Assembly (NCBI GenBank): GCA_963814955.1
Contig: CAWFEX010000006.1
Location: 496,001 to 560,000 of the forward strand
Direction: 5' to 3'
Source of the DNA: DATCJA01 sp963814955
GTDB taxonomy: Bacteria; Acidobacteriota; Vicinamibacteria; Vicinamibacterales; UBA2999
DNA: 64,000 bases
Positions 8,639-15,294 of this stretch are shown here, one piece after another (the stretch's first letter is position 1; the number at the start of each line of letters is the position of its first letter). Made by a program: the position numbers and the translations under genes. A model generated the notes under the pieces. That model worked only from the letters and a program-made list of their open reading frames with translations. It was not told where the DNA came from and ran no database searches.

Positions 8639-8996
8639 TCATGCCGCAGCTCTCTCAACCCACCTTGGCCGGCGGTGCGCGACGACGATTTCAGGTCGCA
8701 TCAACAACGTGACTCCATGCCGCCGCAGCACGTCGTGCAGGTCGATTTCCCATCTGCCCGCCGCCTCGGGGCCGTACTTGAGGAGCAGGTCTCGCGCGTG
8801 TACGGTGGTCAGCGATGCGAAGTGTACGAGTGGTCAGATGGCATTCCGGAACGAGCTCCGGGTCGATGGTGCCCGCCTGAACGACCACAATTTCGGCGTT
8901 CACATTTCGGCACCCACGATCCAGAGCCTCAATGCATCGGACTAAGGATACGCCCGGGTCTGTATGGGCAACGATAACCGTAAGTTCGCATTGCAT
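8639..8996 (-). pseudogene. Remnant of a GT2 glycosyltransferase (internal deletion and frame change)
   Basis: From the ATG at 8996 a GT2-like N-terminus can be read: ELTVIVAHTDPGVSLVRCIE followed by AEIVVVQAGTIDPELVPE. It stops resembling a protein after about 55 residues. In another frame, between about 8835 and the TGA at 8639, a C-terminal-like segment is readable: FASLTTVHARDLLLKYGP, then a WEIDLHDVLRRHGV block and a C-terminal RPEIVVAHRRP. GT2 proteins of this kind are about 250-300 residues long. Only about 118 codons remain and they lie in two frames, so a central portion including the DxD region is missing. The gene sits just upstream of the carbamoyltransferase in the same orientation. 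It is probably non-functional. The family assignment of the C-terminal piece is inference. Confidence 0.6.
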
Positions 8997-9316
8997 TGGG
9001 CGTATGCGCTTGTCGGCGAGGCGCCTCCCCACCGCACGCGCAACTCAGGGGCACCTGACCGACAGCAAACCGGGCGCCAGCTGCGCCGCACGAAGGGTGC
9101 GCCCTGAACGCCAGGAAGGCGCAGCCTGCACAAGCATGAATCAGCCTGGTTCTGTGGATTAAAGTCTGCCGTCAGGCAGACCATTTCCAGGGCAAAATCT
9201 ATCCCGTCTTCCTTCCAGGCGAGGAGTCGAATCCTGTAACCGAGGGCATCAGCGACGAGTGCTCCGTCGAAACGGCTGACACGCTCTCGATGCTTGCCGC
9301 TTCTCAAGGGCTCACA
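8997..9316. other. Intergenic region without a recognised gene
   Basis: The 320 bases between the GT2 remnant and the flippase stop contain open frames on both strands, but none has recognisable motifs or a convincing ribosome-binding site. I see no RNA gene or strong hairpin here. Confidence 0.5.
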
Positions 9317-10843
9317 TCAGGGCTCATTTCTGCTCACCAGCCCGCCCTGAAACCGGGCTGAATGTTTGAGCAGCTGGGAACGGACCGACCGCTTCTCGGT
9401 CGCGTCGAGAAATAGCCAAAGTCCAACCACGAAAACCAGACACGACGCGGTGCGGATCAAGACGCCGCCCCCAAAGAGACCGATTACTTGCGGTAAAACC
9501 AACAGCCCGCCGATCACATATGTGCTGAGGGCGTAGACGGCTCGCGGTGTAACGTAGCCGTGTCGCCGCAAGCGCATCGCGGCGCAAAGGTTCATCAAGG
9601 CCCCTCCCACCAGCATTGCTGCGGCAGCGCCGGTCAGCCCGTAGGGTGGCACGAGGACGAAGGGCAGAACTGCCGCCGCGACGTTGGCGATCAAGGAAGT
9701 GCCAACCATCGAGAGGAGATCGTCAAGGCTGAAGAGCAGTTGTTGCTGCACGTTGCCCTGCAAGAGAAGAAGCTGCCACACGAGGAGCGGCGGCAACCAG
9801 GTCGCTGCGGGTATGAAGCGCTGGGAAAAGAGCAGATTCAAGAAGACTTCTGGAAAAGCAACCAATGGCGCCGCGCCGACGGCCAGCAGCAGCAACTGGC
9901 GCTTCTGGAACGACGCGGCGATGCGCATCTTGTCCGCGAATGGCGAACGACGGTTCAATAGAGGGCCCAGGTAATGGGTGTTCATTGCGCCCAGAACAGT
10001 CCCGACGGCAAGCACCATACTGAGCACGGACTGCAGGAGTCCAGCCGGCTCGGCGCCAAGCGACCGCAGCGTCACCACCCGGGGCACCAGCAGTGCGAGG
10101 GCGGCGCTCGTTACCGACACATACACGACTACGGCGGAGGCAACGATCCGCGGATTCTCCCCTAATTCACTCACGACACCAGCCCACGAGGCTTCGATCG
10201 GCAGGTTCAGGGACCGGCTGAAGTAGATGAGCGAGGCCACGATCAGCGTCCCGCTGATGACGAGGCTGACCGCGTAGATCTCCCGAATCCCGCCGAGTTG
10301 CAGGCCAGCCCACGCAGAAGCAGCCGCGGACCCGGCCATCGCGAACTGCAGCACGGCGGCACCGGCTGGGCGCTGGCTTGCGGCGAGCACGTTCGCGAGC
10401 AAAAGGCCCATCGCCACAATCGGGATCGTCAACAACGCGATCGTGACTTCCGATTTGTACCGGTCGAGAGCTCCCGACAGAACGTTGGGATAGAGGATCA
10501 CGACGGCTACCGCCAACAGCGTGCCACCGACGGACAGCGCGAGCACCGCCCGAAGGAAGCTGGCGTATTTGCGCGCGAATATCTCGTGGTTGCCGTAGGT
10601 CCTCGATAGCAGCCTTACTGCGACCGCAGGCAGGCTGAGCGTCGAGAGTTGAACGAGCGAGATTACGAGCTGGTCGATTGTTCCGATGACCCCAAGCCCC
10701 TGGGGGCCCAGACCCAGAGAAATGATCTTCGCGCGCGCCACGTTGAGCGCAATCGCGAACGCATGTAAAGCACCGAGAGTAAAAAGGGTCCTGAACAAGA
10801 CCGCGTGGCTAACCGTTGACCGTTCGGCGAGCGCTCCCAACAT
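9317..10843 (-). CDS. Oligosaccharide flippase (O-antigen translocase-like, Wzx family)
   Basis: A 508-residue integral membrane protein of the MOP superfamily. It begins AVLFRTLFTLGALHAFAIAL, with ARAKIISLGLGPQGLGVIG, the usual first-helix pattern of O-antigen translocases (KxxAxxLGPxGxG). About 12-14 hydrophobic segments follow. It would move a lipid-linked oligosaccharide across the inner membrane. It is distantly related to the other two flippases in the window, so at least two different glycans or export steps may be served. The ATG at 10843 is the first in frame; a second usable start is unlikely because the first helix begins at once. It is upstream of the carbamoyltransferase group, separated from it by the broken GT2. 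Confidence 0.87.
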   Translation of the reverse strand: MLGALAERSTVSHAVLFRTLFTLGALHAFAIALNVARAKIISLGLGPQGLGVIGTIDQLVISLVQLSTLSLPAVAVRLLSRTYGNHEIFARKYASFLRAVLALSVGGTLLAVAVVILYPNVLSGALDRYKSEVTIALLTIPIVAMGLLLANVLAASQRPAGAAVLQFAMAGSAAASAWAGLQLGGIREIYAVSLVISGTLIVASLIYFSRSLNLPIEASWAGVVSELGENPRIVASAVVVYVSVTSAALALLVPRVVTLRSLGAEPAGLLQSVLSMVLAVGTVLGAMNTHYLGPLLNRRSPFADKMRIAASFQKRQLLLLAVGAAPLVAFPEVFLNLLFSQRFIPAATWLPPLLVWQLLLLQGNVQQQLLFSLDDLLSMVGTSLIANVAAAVLPFVLVPPYGLTGAAAAMLVGGALMNLCAAMRLRRHGYVTPRAVYALSTYVIGGLLVLPQVIGLFGGGVLIRTASCLVFVVGLWLFLDATEKRSVRSQLLKHSARFQGGLVSRNEP

Positions 10844-11063
10844 CCGCTCGCGTCATCCCCGGCGGGCTTACCATCGCGCTCTGCTCATGCGTCGATCCAC
10901 TGTGCGAGTCGGCCGCTGGTGCATCGACGGTCTAACCCAGTGCATGCGCCCCGCTGCGCGATTCGCGCCAGCAGGACAAACTTACGGCGCTCATTGGCGC
11001 AACCGGTTAATGCGCTCTCCGCTCCTCGAGCGCATAAGTGGCCGCACGAGAACGAGCCGGAAG

Positions 11064-11323
11064 TCAGGCGATTGTTGCCGAGAATAGCGGCCAAGGCTCG
11101 GTGATCCCGCCATTCTTCTTGAGCTTTGCATGAGAGCGGGAGGATTCCGGCGCCGCGTCGGCTTGCTGAACACGATGAAAGGCACGTCCGCGCCGAAGGT
11201 CTTCCGACGCCAGCCGGGCTGTTCGTGCACCAGATTTCCGCACGCTATCAGGCCTTTCGGGACAGGCCTTCTGGACTCGCGGTACAACGGCGATTTGTCA
11301 GCGTCACGGACGACAAAAACCAT
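11064..11323 (-). pseudogene. Possible C-terminal gene remnant of unknown family
   Basis: A minus-strand frame reads VFVVRDADKSPLYRESRRP, a VHEQPGWRRKTFGADVP block and PFIVFSKP, then changes frame near 11120 to KLKKNGGITEPWPLFSATIA and stops at 11064. The amino-acid composition and the neat C-terminus look like the end of a real protein with one frame change, but I do not recognise the family and no N-terminal part is present. The region from 10844 to 11432 otherwise holds no supported gene. Confidence 0.3.
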
Positions 11324-11432
11324 CGGGACGCGCGATTCTTCGATGGCTCAGAACCGTGCAGCCACGGACCGACACGCGCTGCGGCCTGCAATTCGCGGCC
11401 GGCACGAGGGAGACAAGAGGCAGATCTTAGGC

Positions 11433-12623
11433 ATGAATCGTGCCTCCAGCCAGCCGTGCATGGCGCCAGAGACATTACCGGGTCTTGAGCGCAAGAACCG
11501 CGCGGAGCGACGCCAAGGATCCAGCGCTCCGCCCGACTCGTCGACCCGCGGCATTGAGACGGTGGTGTCGGTGATCGTTCCTTTCCACAGGAACATCGAG
11601 CACCTGACTTCGTGCCTGAACGGTCTCAGGGTTGCCCTCGACCAATGCGGCGCGGCCGCAGATCTGATAGTCGTCGCCGATGGCGCGCAAGACGACTGCT
11701 CGGAGCTGGTCAGGGCGTCGGGCGGGTTCGATCTCGCCATTTCGGGACCGAGGGGGCCCGCTGTCGCCAGAAACCGCGGCGCCGCCATCGCTCGGGGTGA
11801 CGTGCTGGTCTTCATCGATTCGGACGTTGTCGTTGCTCCAGGGGCGCTGCGTCGTATCGTCACCATTTTCCGCGCCGATCCGGACGTCGCCGCCGTATTC
11901 GGTGCATATGACGAGGATCCAGAGGACCCCGAGTTTCATTCGCAGGCGCGTAATCTCGCCCATTCGTTCATCCATCAGCGTTCGCAACCCGATGCGAGCA
12001 CCTTCTGGGCGGGGCTGGGCGCCATCCGCAAGGCGGCCTTTGTCGCAGTCGGCGGCTTCGACGAACGGTTCACACGTCCTTCGGTTGAGGACATCGATCT
12101 TGGCTACCGCGTCCGTGCCGCCCGGCATCGCATCATGCTCGACCATACGATTCGAGGCAAGCATCTGAAGCGCTGGTCGCTCTGGTCAGGTCTCCGTTCG
12201 GATGTCCGCGATCGGGGCATCCCATGGACGCAACTGCTGCATCGTTACAAAGCGCTGCGCGACGATCTCAACGTCTCGCGCGCGTACCGCGCCTGCGTGA
12301 CTGTCTCGTACCTCGCGGTGGGTATGGCGATCGGCGCTCTGTGGATGCCCCTCATGCTGTGGGCCGCGCTCGCCTGTTTGCTGACGCTCGTGTGGCTCGA
12401 CCGAACCTATTACGCATTCTTTGTTCGTCGCCGGGGCTTACTGTTCACAGCACGATGGTTCCCCGTGCATGTCTTGCACCACCTGACGAATGGTGTTTCG
12501 TTCGTGACTGGGACGGCCTTGTTTCTTCTGAGTCGTCTCGGTTTTCGATGCCCAGGGGCGCTGCCGACGGAACAATGGAGGGGCGAGAGACTCTCCACTC
12601 GAGCCGGGGCGAGCGCAGGATAA
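11433..12623 (+). CDS. GT2 family glycosyltransferase with C-terminal membrane anchor
   Basis: An inverting GT-A glycosyltransferase of about 396 residues. The catalytic domain starts VVSVIVPFHRNIEHL near residue 45. It contains the nucleotide-binding LIVVADGAQDD, the metal-binding DSDVVVAPGAL (DxD) and the catalytic-base segment VEDIDLGYRVRAARH. Two or three hydrophobic segments follow from about residue 290 (AVGMAIGALWMPLMLWAALACLL). The frame is open further upstream to 11130, but that part has no GT2 homology; I chose the ATG at 11433, with an AGAGG motif upstream. It is clearly paralogous to the GT2 at 43249-44262, sharing STFW(A/G)G(L/F)GAIR, LKRW(S/T)L and IPWT(Q/R)L blocks. It is alone on its strand and converges on the PEP-CTERM genes. 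Confidence 0.86.
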   Translation: MNRASSQPCMAPETLPGLERKNRAERRQGSSAPPDSSTRGIETVVSVIVPFHRNIEHLTSCLNGLRVALDQCGAAADLIVVADGAQDDCSELVRASGGFDLAISGPRGPAVARNRGAAIARGDVLVFIDSDVVVAPGALRRIVTIFRADPDVAAVFGAYDEDPEDPEFHSQARNLAHSFIHQRSQPDASTFWAGLGAIRKAAFVAVGGFDERFTRPSVEDIDLGYRVRAARHRIMLDHTIRGKHLKRWSLWSGLRSDVRDRGIPWTQLLHRYKALRDDLNVSRAYRACVTVSYLAVGMAIGALWMPLMLWAALACLLTLVWLDRTYYAFFVRRRGLLFTARWFPVHVLHHLTNGVSFVTGTALFLLSRLGFRCPGALPTEQWRGERLSTRAGASAG

Positions 12624-12669
12624 AGCGACGTCGCGCGGCGAGCGAGGACGCCTGGCGCACACGCGACAA

Positions 12670-12691
12670 GGGCGACCCGGAAAGGTCGCCC
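12670..12691 (-). terminator. Terminator hairpin after PEP-CTERM copy 1
   Basis: An 8-bp perfect stem, GGGCGACC / GGTCGCCC, with a six-base loop, about 30 bases beyond the stop codon. There is no clear T run, so it may be a processing or attenuating hairpin. The same structure follows copy 2. Confidence 0.55.
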
Positions 12692-12721
12692 CTTGCATCG
12701 AAGACTGGAAGGAACTGGTCG

Positions 12722-13339
12722 CTACGAAGTGGCGTCCGTGCCCGTCGGCTTGCGCTGTTCGCGCAGGCGGCGGACGCCGCGCGCCCCCATTGCCAGCAGG
12801 CTGAGCCCGAGGAGCGCCGTCGTCGCCGGCTCGGGTGTCGAGCCGATGTGGATGGGCGCACCGGGCTCGTCGTTGAACGCGGCGGCCAGGTAGTGAACGT
12901 CGCCGCCGGTCCCCCCCAGATCCAGACGAATCCACCCGAGCTGACCCAGGTCAGTCAGAAAACCGAAGGTGCGTATCCCGTCGTCGCCAGCGCCAATATT
13001 GAAGAAGGAGTCAAAGGGGCGGCCTGATGTCAGGTTCGAGCTCGCGCGCGCACTGACGAAGCCGAAGATTCCTCCGCCAAAATTAGAAAGCGACTTGCCG
13101 ATGGTGTCGTTAAACTGGTAGAAAGATCCCGCGGCACCGAGGCTGACAAACTCGCCGGCGGACGCAGCCCCGCCAAACTCAACCAGGTTGGTATTCACGA
13201 CCGACGTCAAATCGACCACGCTCGCTTCGGCGGGCGCGGCCTGACCGACGGCCAGCGAGCCGAGGGCGGCTCCGAATGCGGCAACATGGGTTCGATGGCG
13301 CGTGGCCTGTTTCTTCGACTTCTTCATGGATGCGCGCAT
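12722..13339 (-). CDS. PEP-CTERM sorting-domain protein, copy 1
   Basis: A 205-residue exported protein. The ATG at 13339 is preferred because GGAGGA lies six bases upstream and a signal peptide follows (basic KKSKKQATRHR, then VAAFGAALGSLAVGQAAPAEA with a likely cleavage after AEA). The mature part is rich in Gly, Ala and aromatic residues and contains FGFVSARASS and GWIRLDLGGTGGDVHYLAAA. The C-terminus is a canonical PEP-CTERM signal: PEPATTALLGLSLLAMGA followed by an Arg-rich tail RGVRRLREQRK. Exosortase would cleave at PEP and attach or release the protein at the outer envelope, usually together with exopolysaccharide. The exosortase gene is not in this window. Near-identical tandem copy lies upstream. 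Confidence 0.93.
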   Translation of the reverse strand: MRASMKKSKKQATRHRTHVAAFGAALGSLAVGQAAPAEASVVDLTSVVNTNLVEFGGAASAGEFVSLGAAGSFYQFNDTIGKSLSNFGGGIFGFVSARASSNLTSGRPFDSFFNIGAGDDGIRTFGFLTDLGQLGWIRLDLGGTGGDVHYLAAAFNDEPGAPIHIGSTPEPATTALLGLSLLAMGARGVRRLREQRKPTGTDATS

Positions 13340-13394
13340 CTCGGTCCTCCGAATGGAAATTGACGTGATCGCCGAACTTGAAGTGGTCCGCCGA

Positions 13395-13410
13395 AGCAAA
13401 CCCCGCGCCC
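13395..13410 (-). promoter_or_regulatory. Putative sigma-54 (-24/-12) promoter of PEP-CTERM copy 1
   Basis: On the minus strand the sequence GGGCGCGGGGTTTGCT fits the RpoN pattern TGGCAC-N5-TTGCW with the required ten bases between GG and GC. It lies about 55 bases upstream of the ATG. PEP-CTERM genes are known to be controlled by RpoN with PrsK/PrsR in several bacteria, which supports the call. Two positions of the -24 box deviate. Confidence 0.45.
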
Positions 13411-13596
13411 GATGATTGCGCGAAATTCCCAATGAACCCGGCCGGTCTCACTCGTAACCGCGTGCGAATCGCCGTCGAGGGAGAATTTTGCGTCCGCCGG
13501 AGGCGACTTGGCTCGGAAAGGGCTCCGCCGCAGGGCGCAAACGCCGCGCGGTTCAGATAATTCGCCAGGCGTGTCAGGAAGATCGGTACGCGACAA

Positions 13597-13618
13597 GGGC
13601 GACCCGGAGAGGTCGCCC
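13597..13618 (-). terminator. Terminator hairpin after PEP-CTERM copy 2
   Basis: Same 8-bp stem as after copy 1 (GGGCGACC / GGTCGCCC), with loop CGGAGA instead of CGGAAA. It would insulate copy 2 from copy 1, so each copy probably has its own transcript. Confidence 0.55.
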
Positions 13619-13648
13619 CTTGCATCGAAGACTGGAAGGAACTGGTCG

Positions 13649-14278
13649 CTACGAAGTGGCGTCCGTGCCCGCCGGCTTGCGCTGTTCGCGCAGGCGGCGG
13701 ACGCCGCGCGCCCCCATTGCCAGCAGGCTGAGCCCGAGGAGCGCCGTCGTCGCCGGCTCGGGTGTCGAGCCGATGTGGATGGGCGCACCGGGCTCATCGT
13801 TGAACGCGGCGGCAAGGTAGTGAATGTCGCCGCCCGTTCCCCCGAGATCCAGACGAATCCACCCGAGCTGACCCAGGTCAGTCAGAAAGCCGAAAGTGCG
13901 TATCCCGTCGGCGTCAGCGCCAATATTGAAGAAGGAGTCCCAGGCGGGGGGATTTCGGGGGTCTGATGTCAGGATCGAGCTCGCGCGCGCACTGACGAAG
14001 CCGACGACTCCTCCGCCAAAAGTAGAAAGCGTCTTGCCGATGGTGTCGTTAAACTGGTAGAAAAATCCCGGGGCACCGAGGCTGACAAACTCGCCGGCGG
14101 ACGCAGGCCCACCAAACTCAACCAGGTTGGTATTCACGACCGACGTCAAATCGACCACGCTCGCTTCGGCGGGCGCGGCCTGACCGACGGCCAGCGAGCC
14201 GAGGGCGGCTCCGAATGCGGCAACCTGCGTTCGATGGCGCGTGGTCTGTTTCTTCGAGTTCTTCACGGATGCGCGCAT
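13649..14278 (-). CDS. PEP-CTERM sorting-domain protein, copy 2
   Basis: A 209-residue paralogue of the adjacent protein, with the same signal peptide, Gly-rich mature region and C-terminal PEPATTALLGLSLLAMGA plus basic tail. The ATG at 14278 follows GGAGGA as in copy 1. The main difference is an insertion DPRNPPAW in place of GRPF near the middle, and a few substitutions such as FFYQFND for SFYQFND. As an exosortase substrate it would end up at the cell surface. The tandem arrangement with conserved promoter and hairpin suggests a dosage increase or slightly different surface variants. No enzymatic motif is visible, so a structural or matrix role is likely. Confidence 0.93.
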   Translation of the reverse strand: MRASVKNSKKQTTRHRTQVAAFGAALGSLAVGQAAPAEASVVDLTSVVNTNLVEFGGPASAGEFVSLGAPGFFYQFNDTIGKTLSTFGGGVVGFVSARASSILTSDPRNPPAWDSFFNIGADADGIRTFGFLTDLGQLGWIRLDLGGTGGDIHYLAAAFNDEPGAPIHIGSTPEPATTALLGLSLLAMGARGVRRLREQRKPAGTDATS

Positions 14279-14333
14279 CTCGGTCCTCCGAATGGAAATT
14301 GACGTGATCGCCGAACTTGAAGTGGTCAGCCGA

Positions 14334-14349
14334 AGCAAACCCCGCGCCT
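14334..14349 (-). promoter_or_regulatory. Putative sigma-54 (-24/-12) promoter of PEP-CTERM copy 2
   Basis: Minus-strand AGGCGCGGGGTTTGCT, the counterpart of the site in copy 1, with GG and GC ten bases apart and TTGCT as the -12 element. It lies about 56 bases before the ATG. Retention in both copies while flanking bases changed is mild support, although the whole unit is recently duplicated. Confidence 0.45.
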
Positions 14350-14481
14350 GATGATCGCGCGAAATTCCCAATAAATCCGGCCGGTCTCACTCGTAACCGC
14401 ATGCGAATCGCCGTCGAGGGAGAATTTTGCGTCCGCCGGAGGCGACTTGGCTCGGAAAGGGCTCCGCCGCGGGGCGCGTCG

Positions 14482-15294
14482 TCACCGCCGGGCGGTGCGC
14501 TCGCGGTGGAGCGCCGGGTCAACCGCGCGCTGCATCGCCTGCTGATCGAGTTCCACACCGAGGAACGCGGCGACGCGGCTCGCAACCTCCGCCGGCCTGT
14601 CGAGCGCGTCGGCATAATCAACGATCAGCACCGGCACCTCGTGCGCGGCCAGCAGGCCTCTCACCCGTTGCACCTGCCGCTGGAGGGCCTCTTTGAGCCG
14701 GGATTCGGTCAACTTGCCACCCTCCCGCTCGAGCCGCCGCAACATGTTCGACTGCGAGGCGACGACCTCGTCGAAGTCACGGCGCATGAAGACAATCCGG
14801 TACGGGCACTCCTGGGGCAGATGGGGGACCAGCGGCGCGACGACTTTGATGACCTTCCCCCTCGCCTCGTCCACCCAGCTGTTGTCCGCTGCGAGCGCCT
14901 TGACCTTTTCCAGCTCGAAGTAGCCTCTGGGATTGTTCTCGTCGGCCGGACGAACGTCGTCGCACATCACCGGCAGCCCGCCCGCCGCGAGCATCTGCAT
15001 CATCATCGACGTGCCGGAGCGGGGCAGCCCCGAGACGATCGTTACGAACGAGGTCCCATCCGTCGCCGCGGGCTTGAGGTTGGGTGTGGCCGGAGGCAGC
15101 GCGAGCGACCGCCTGGCGGCTGGCTCCTTGACTTCGGGAAGCTCCGGCAGGCTCTCGTCGATGAGCGCATCGTCGAGCGCCTGCAGCTCGTGCAGGATTC
15201 GGGTCCTCCGCATGCGCTGCCGCTCCTGTCGGATGTCCCGGGCGAGCCTTTCGCTGCTCGACTGCCTTGCCGGCGTCCGGTCGATGTCGCTCAT
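14482..15294 (-). CDS. Sulfotransferase domain protein, probably the C-terminal part of the upstream phosphatase-TPR gene
   Basis: A sulfotransferase domain with 5'-PAPS loop VSGLPRSGTSMMMQML and 3'-phosphate site VFMRRDFDEVVASQ, preceded by a charged helical segment (ERLARDIRQERQRMRRTR). Read alone from the ATG at 15294 it has 270 residues, but no ribosome-binding site is evident and that start lies inside the last TPR of the upstream frame. Removing one base near 15247-15251 (AAAGG on the minus strand) joins VEQR of the TPR protein to LARDIRQERQRMRR without a break, giving a protein of about 962 residues. I therefore think this is the C-terminal domain of one fused gene. The substrate is unknown; a glycan or lipid is likely. 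The PNEDNPRGYFE-like element (ADENNPRGYFELEKVKAL) is typical of this sulfotransferase subgroup. Confidence 0.8.
   Translation of the reverse strand: MSDIDRTPARQSSSERLARDIRQERQRMRRTRILHELQALDDALIDESLPELPEVKEPAARRSLALPPATPNLKPAATDGTSFVTIVSGLPRSGTSMMMQMLAAGGLPVMCDDVRPADENNPRGYFELEKVKALAADNSWVDEARGKVIKVVAPLVPHLPQECPYRIVFMRRDFDEVVASQSNMLRRLEREGGKLTESRLKEALQRQVQRVRGLLAAHEVPVLIVDYADALDRPAEVASRVAAFLGVELDQQAMQRAVDPALHRERTARR

Larger units (their letters stand above)
12661..13538. repeat. Tandem direct repeat, copy 1 (PEP-CTERM unit)
   Basis: An 878-base unit repeated almost exactly 927 bases later. It contains a terminator hairpin, one complete PEP-CTERM gene and its upstream promoter region. The boundaries are sharp: homology begins at ACGCGACAAG and ends at GGGCGC. 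The 49 bases between the copies are unrelated. Confidence 0.9.
13588..14477. repeat. Tandem direct repeat, copy 2 (PEP-CTERM unit)
   Basis: An 890-base unit matching copy 1 over its full length, 12 bases longer because of a four-codon insertion in the gene. Differences are scattered single bases, many silent, so the duplication is not brand new and both copies are under selection or converted. Confidence 0.9.

Noticed and set aside
11130..11432. N-terminal extension of the GT2 frame by about 100 codons
   Set aside because: It has no GT2 homology, is Arg/Ser-rich like a non-coding frame and overlaps a possible remnant on the other strand. The ATG at 11433 suits the domain and has an upstream AGAGG.
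12661..14477. Tandem PEP-CTERM repeat as a simple assembly duplication
   Set aside because: The copies differ by a 12-base in-frame indel and scattered substitutions, and a unique spacer lies between them, which a copying artefact would not produce.
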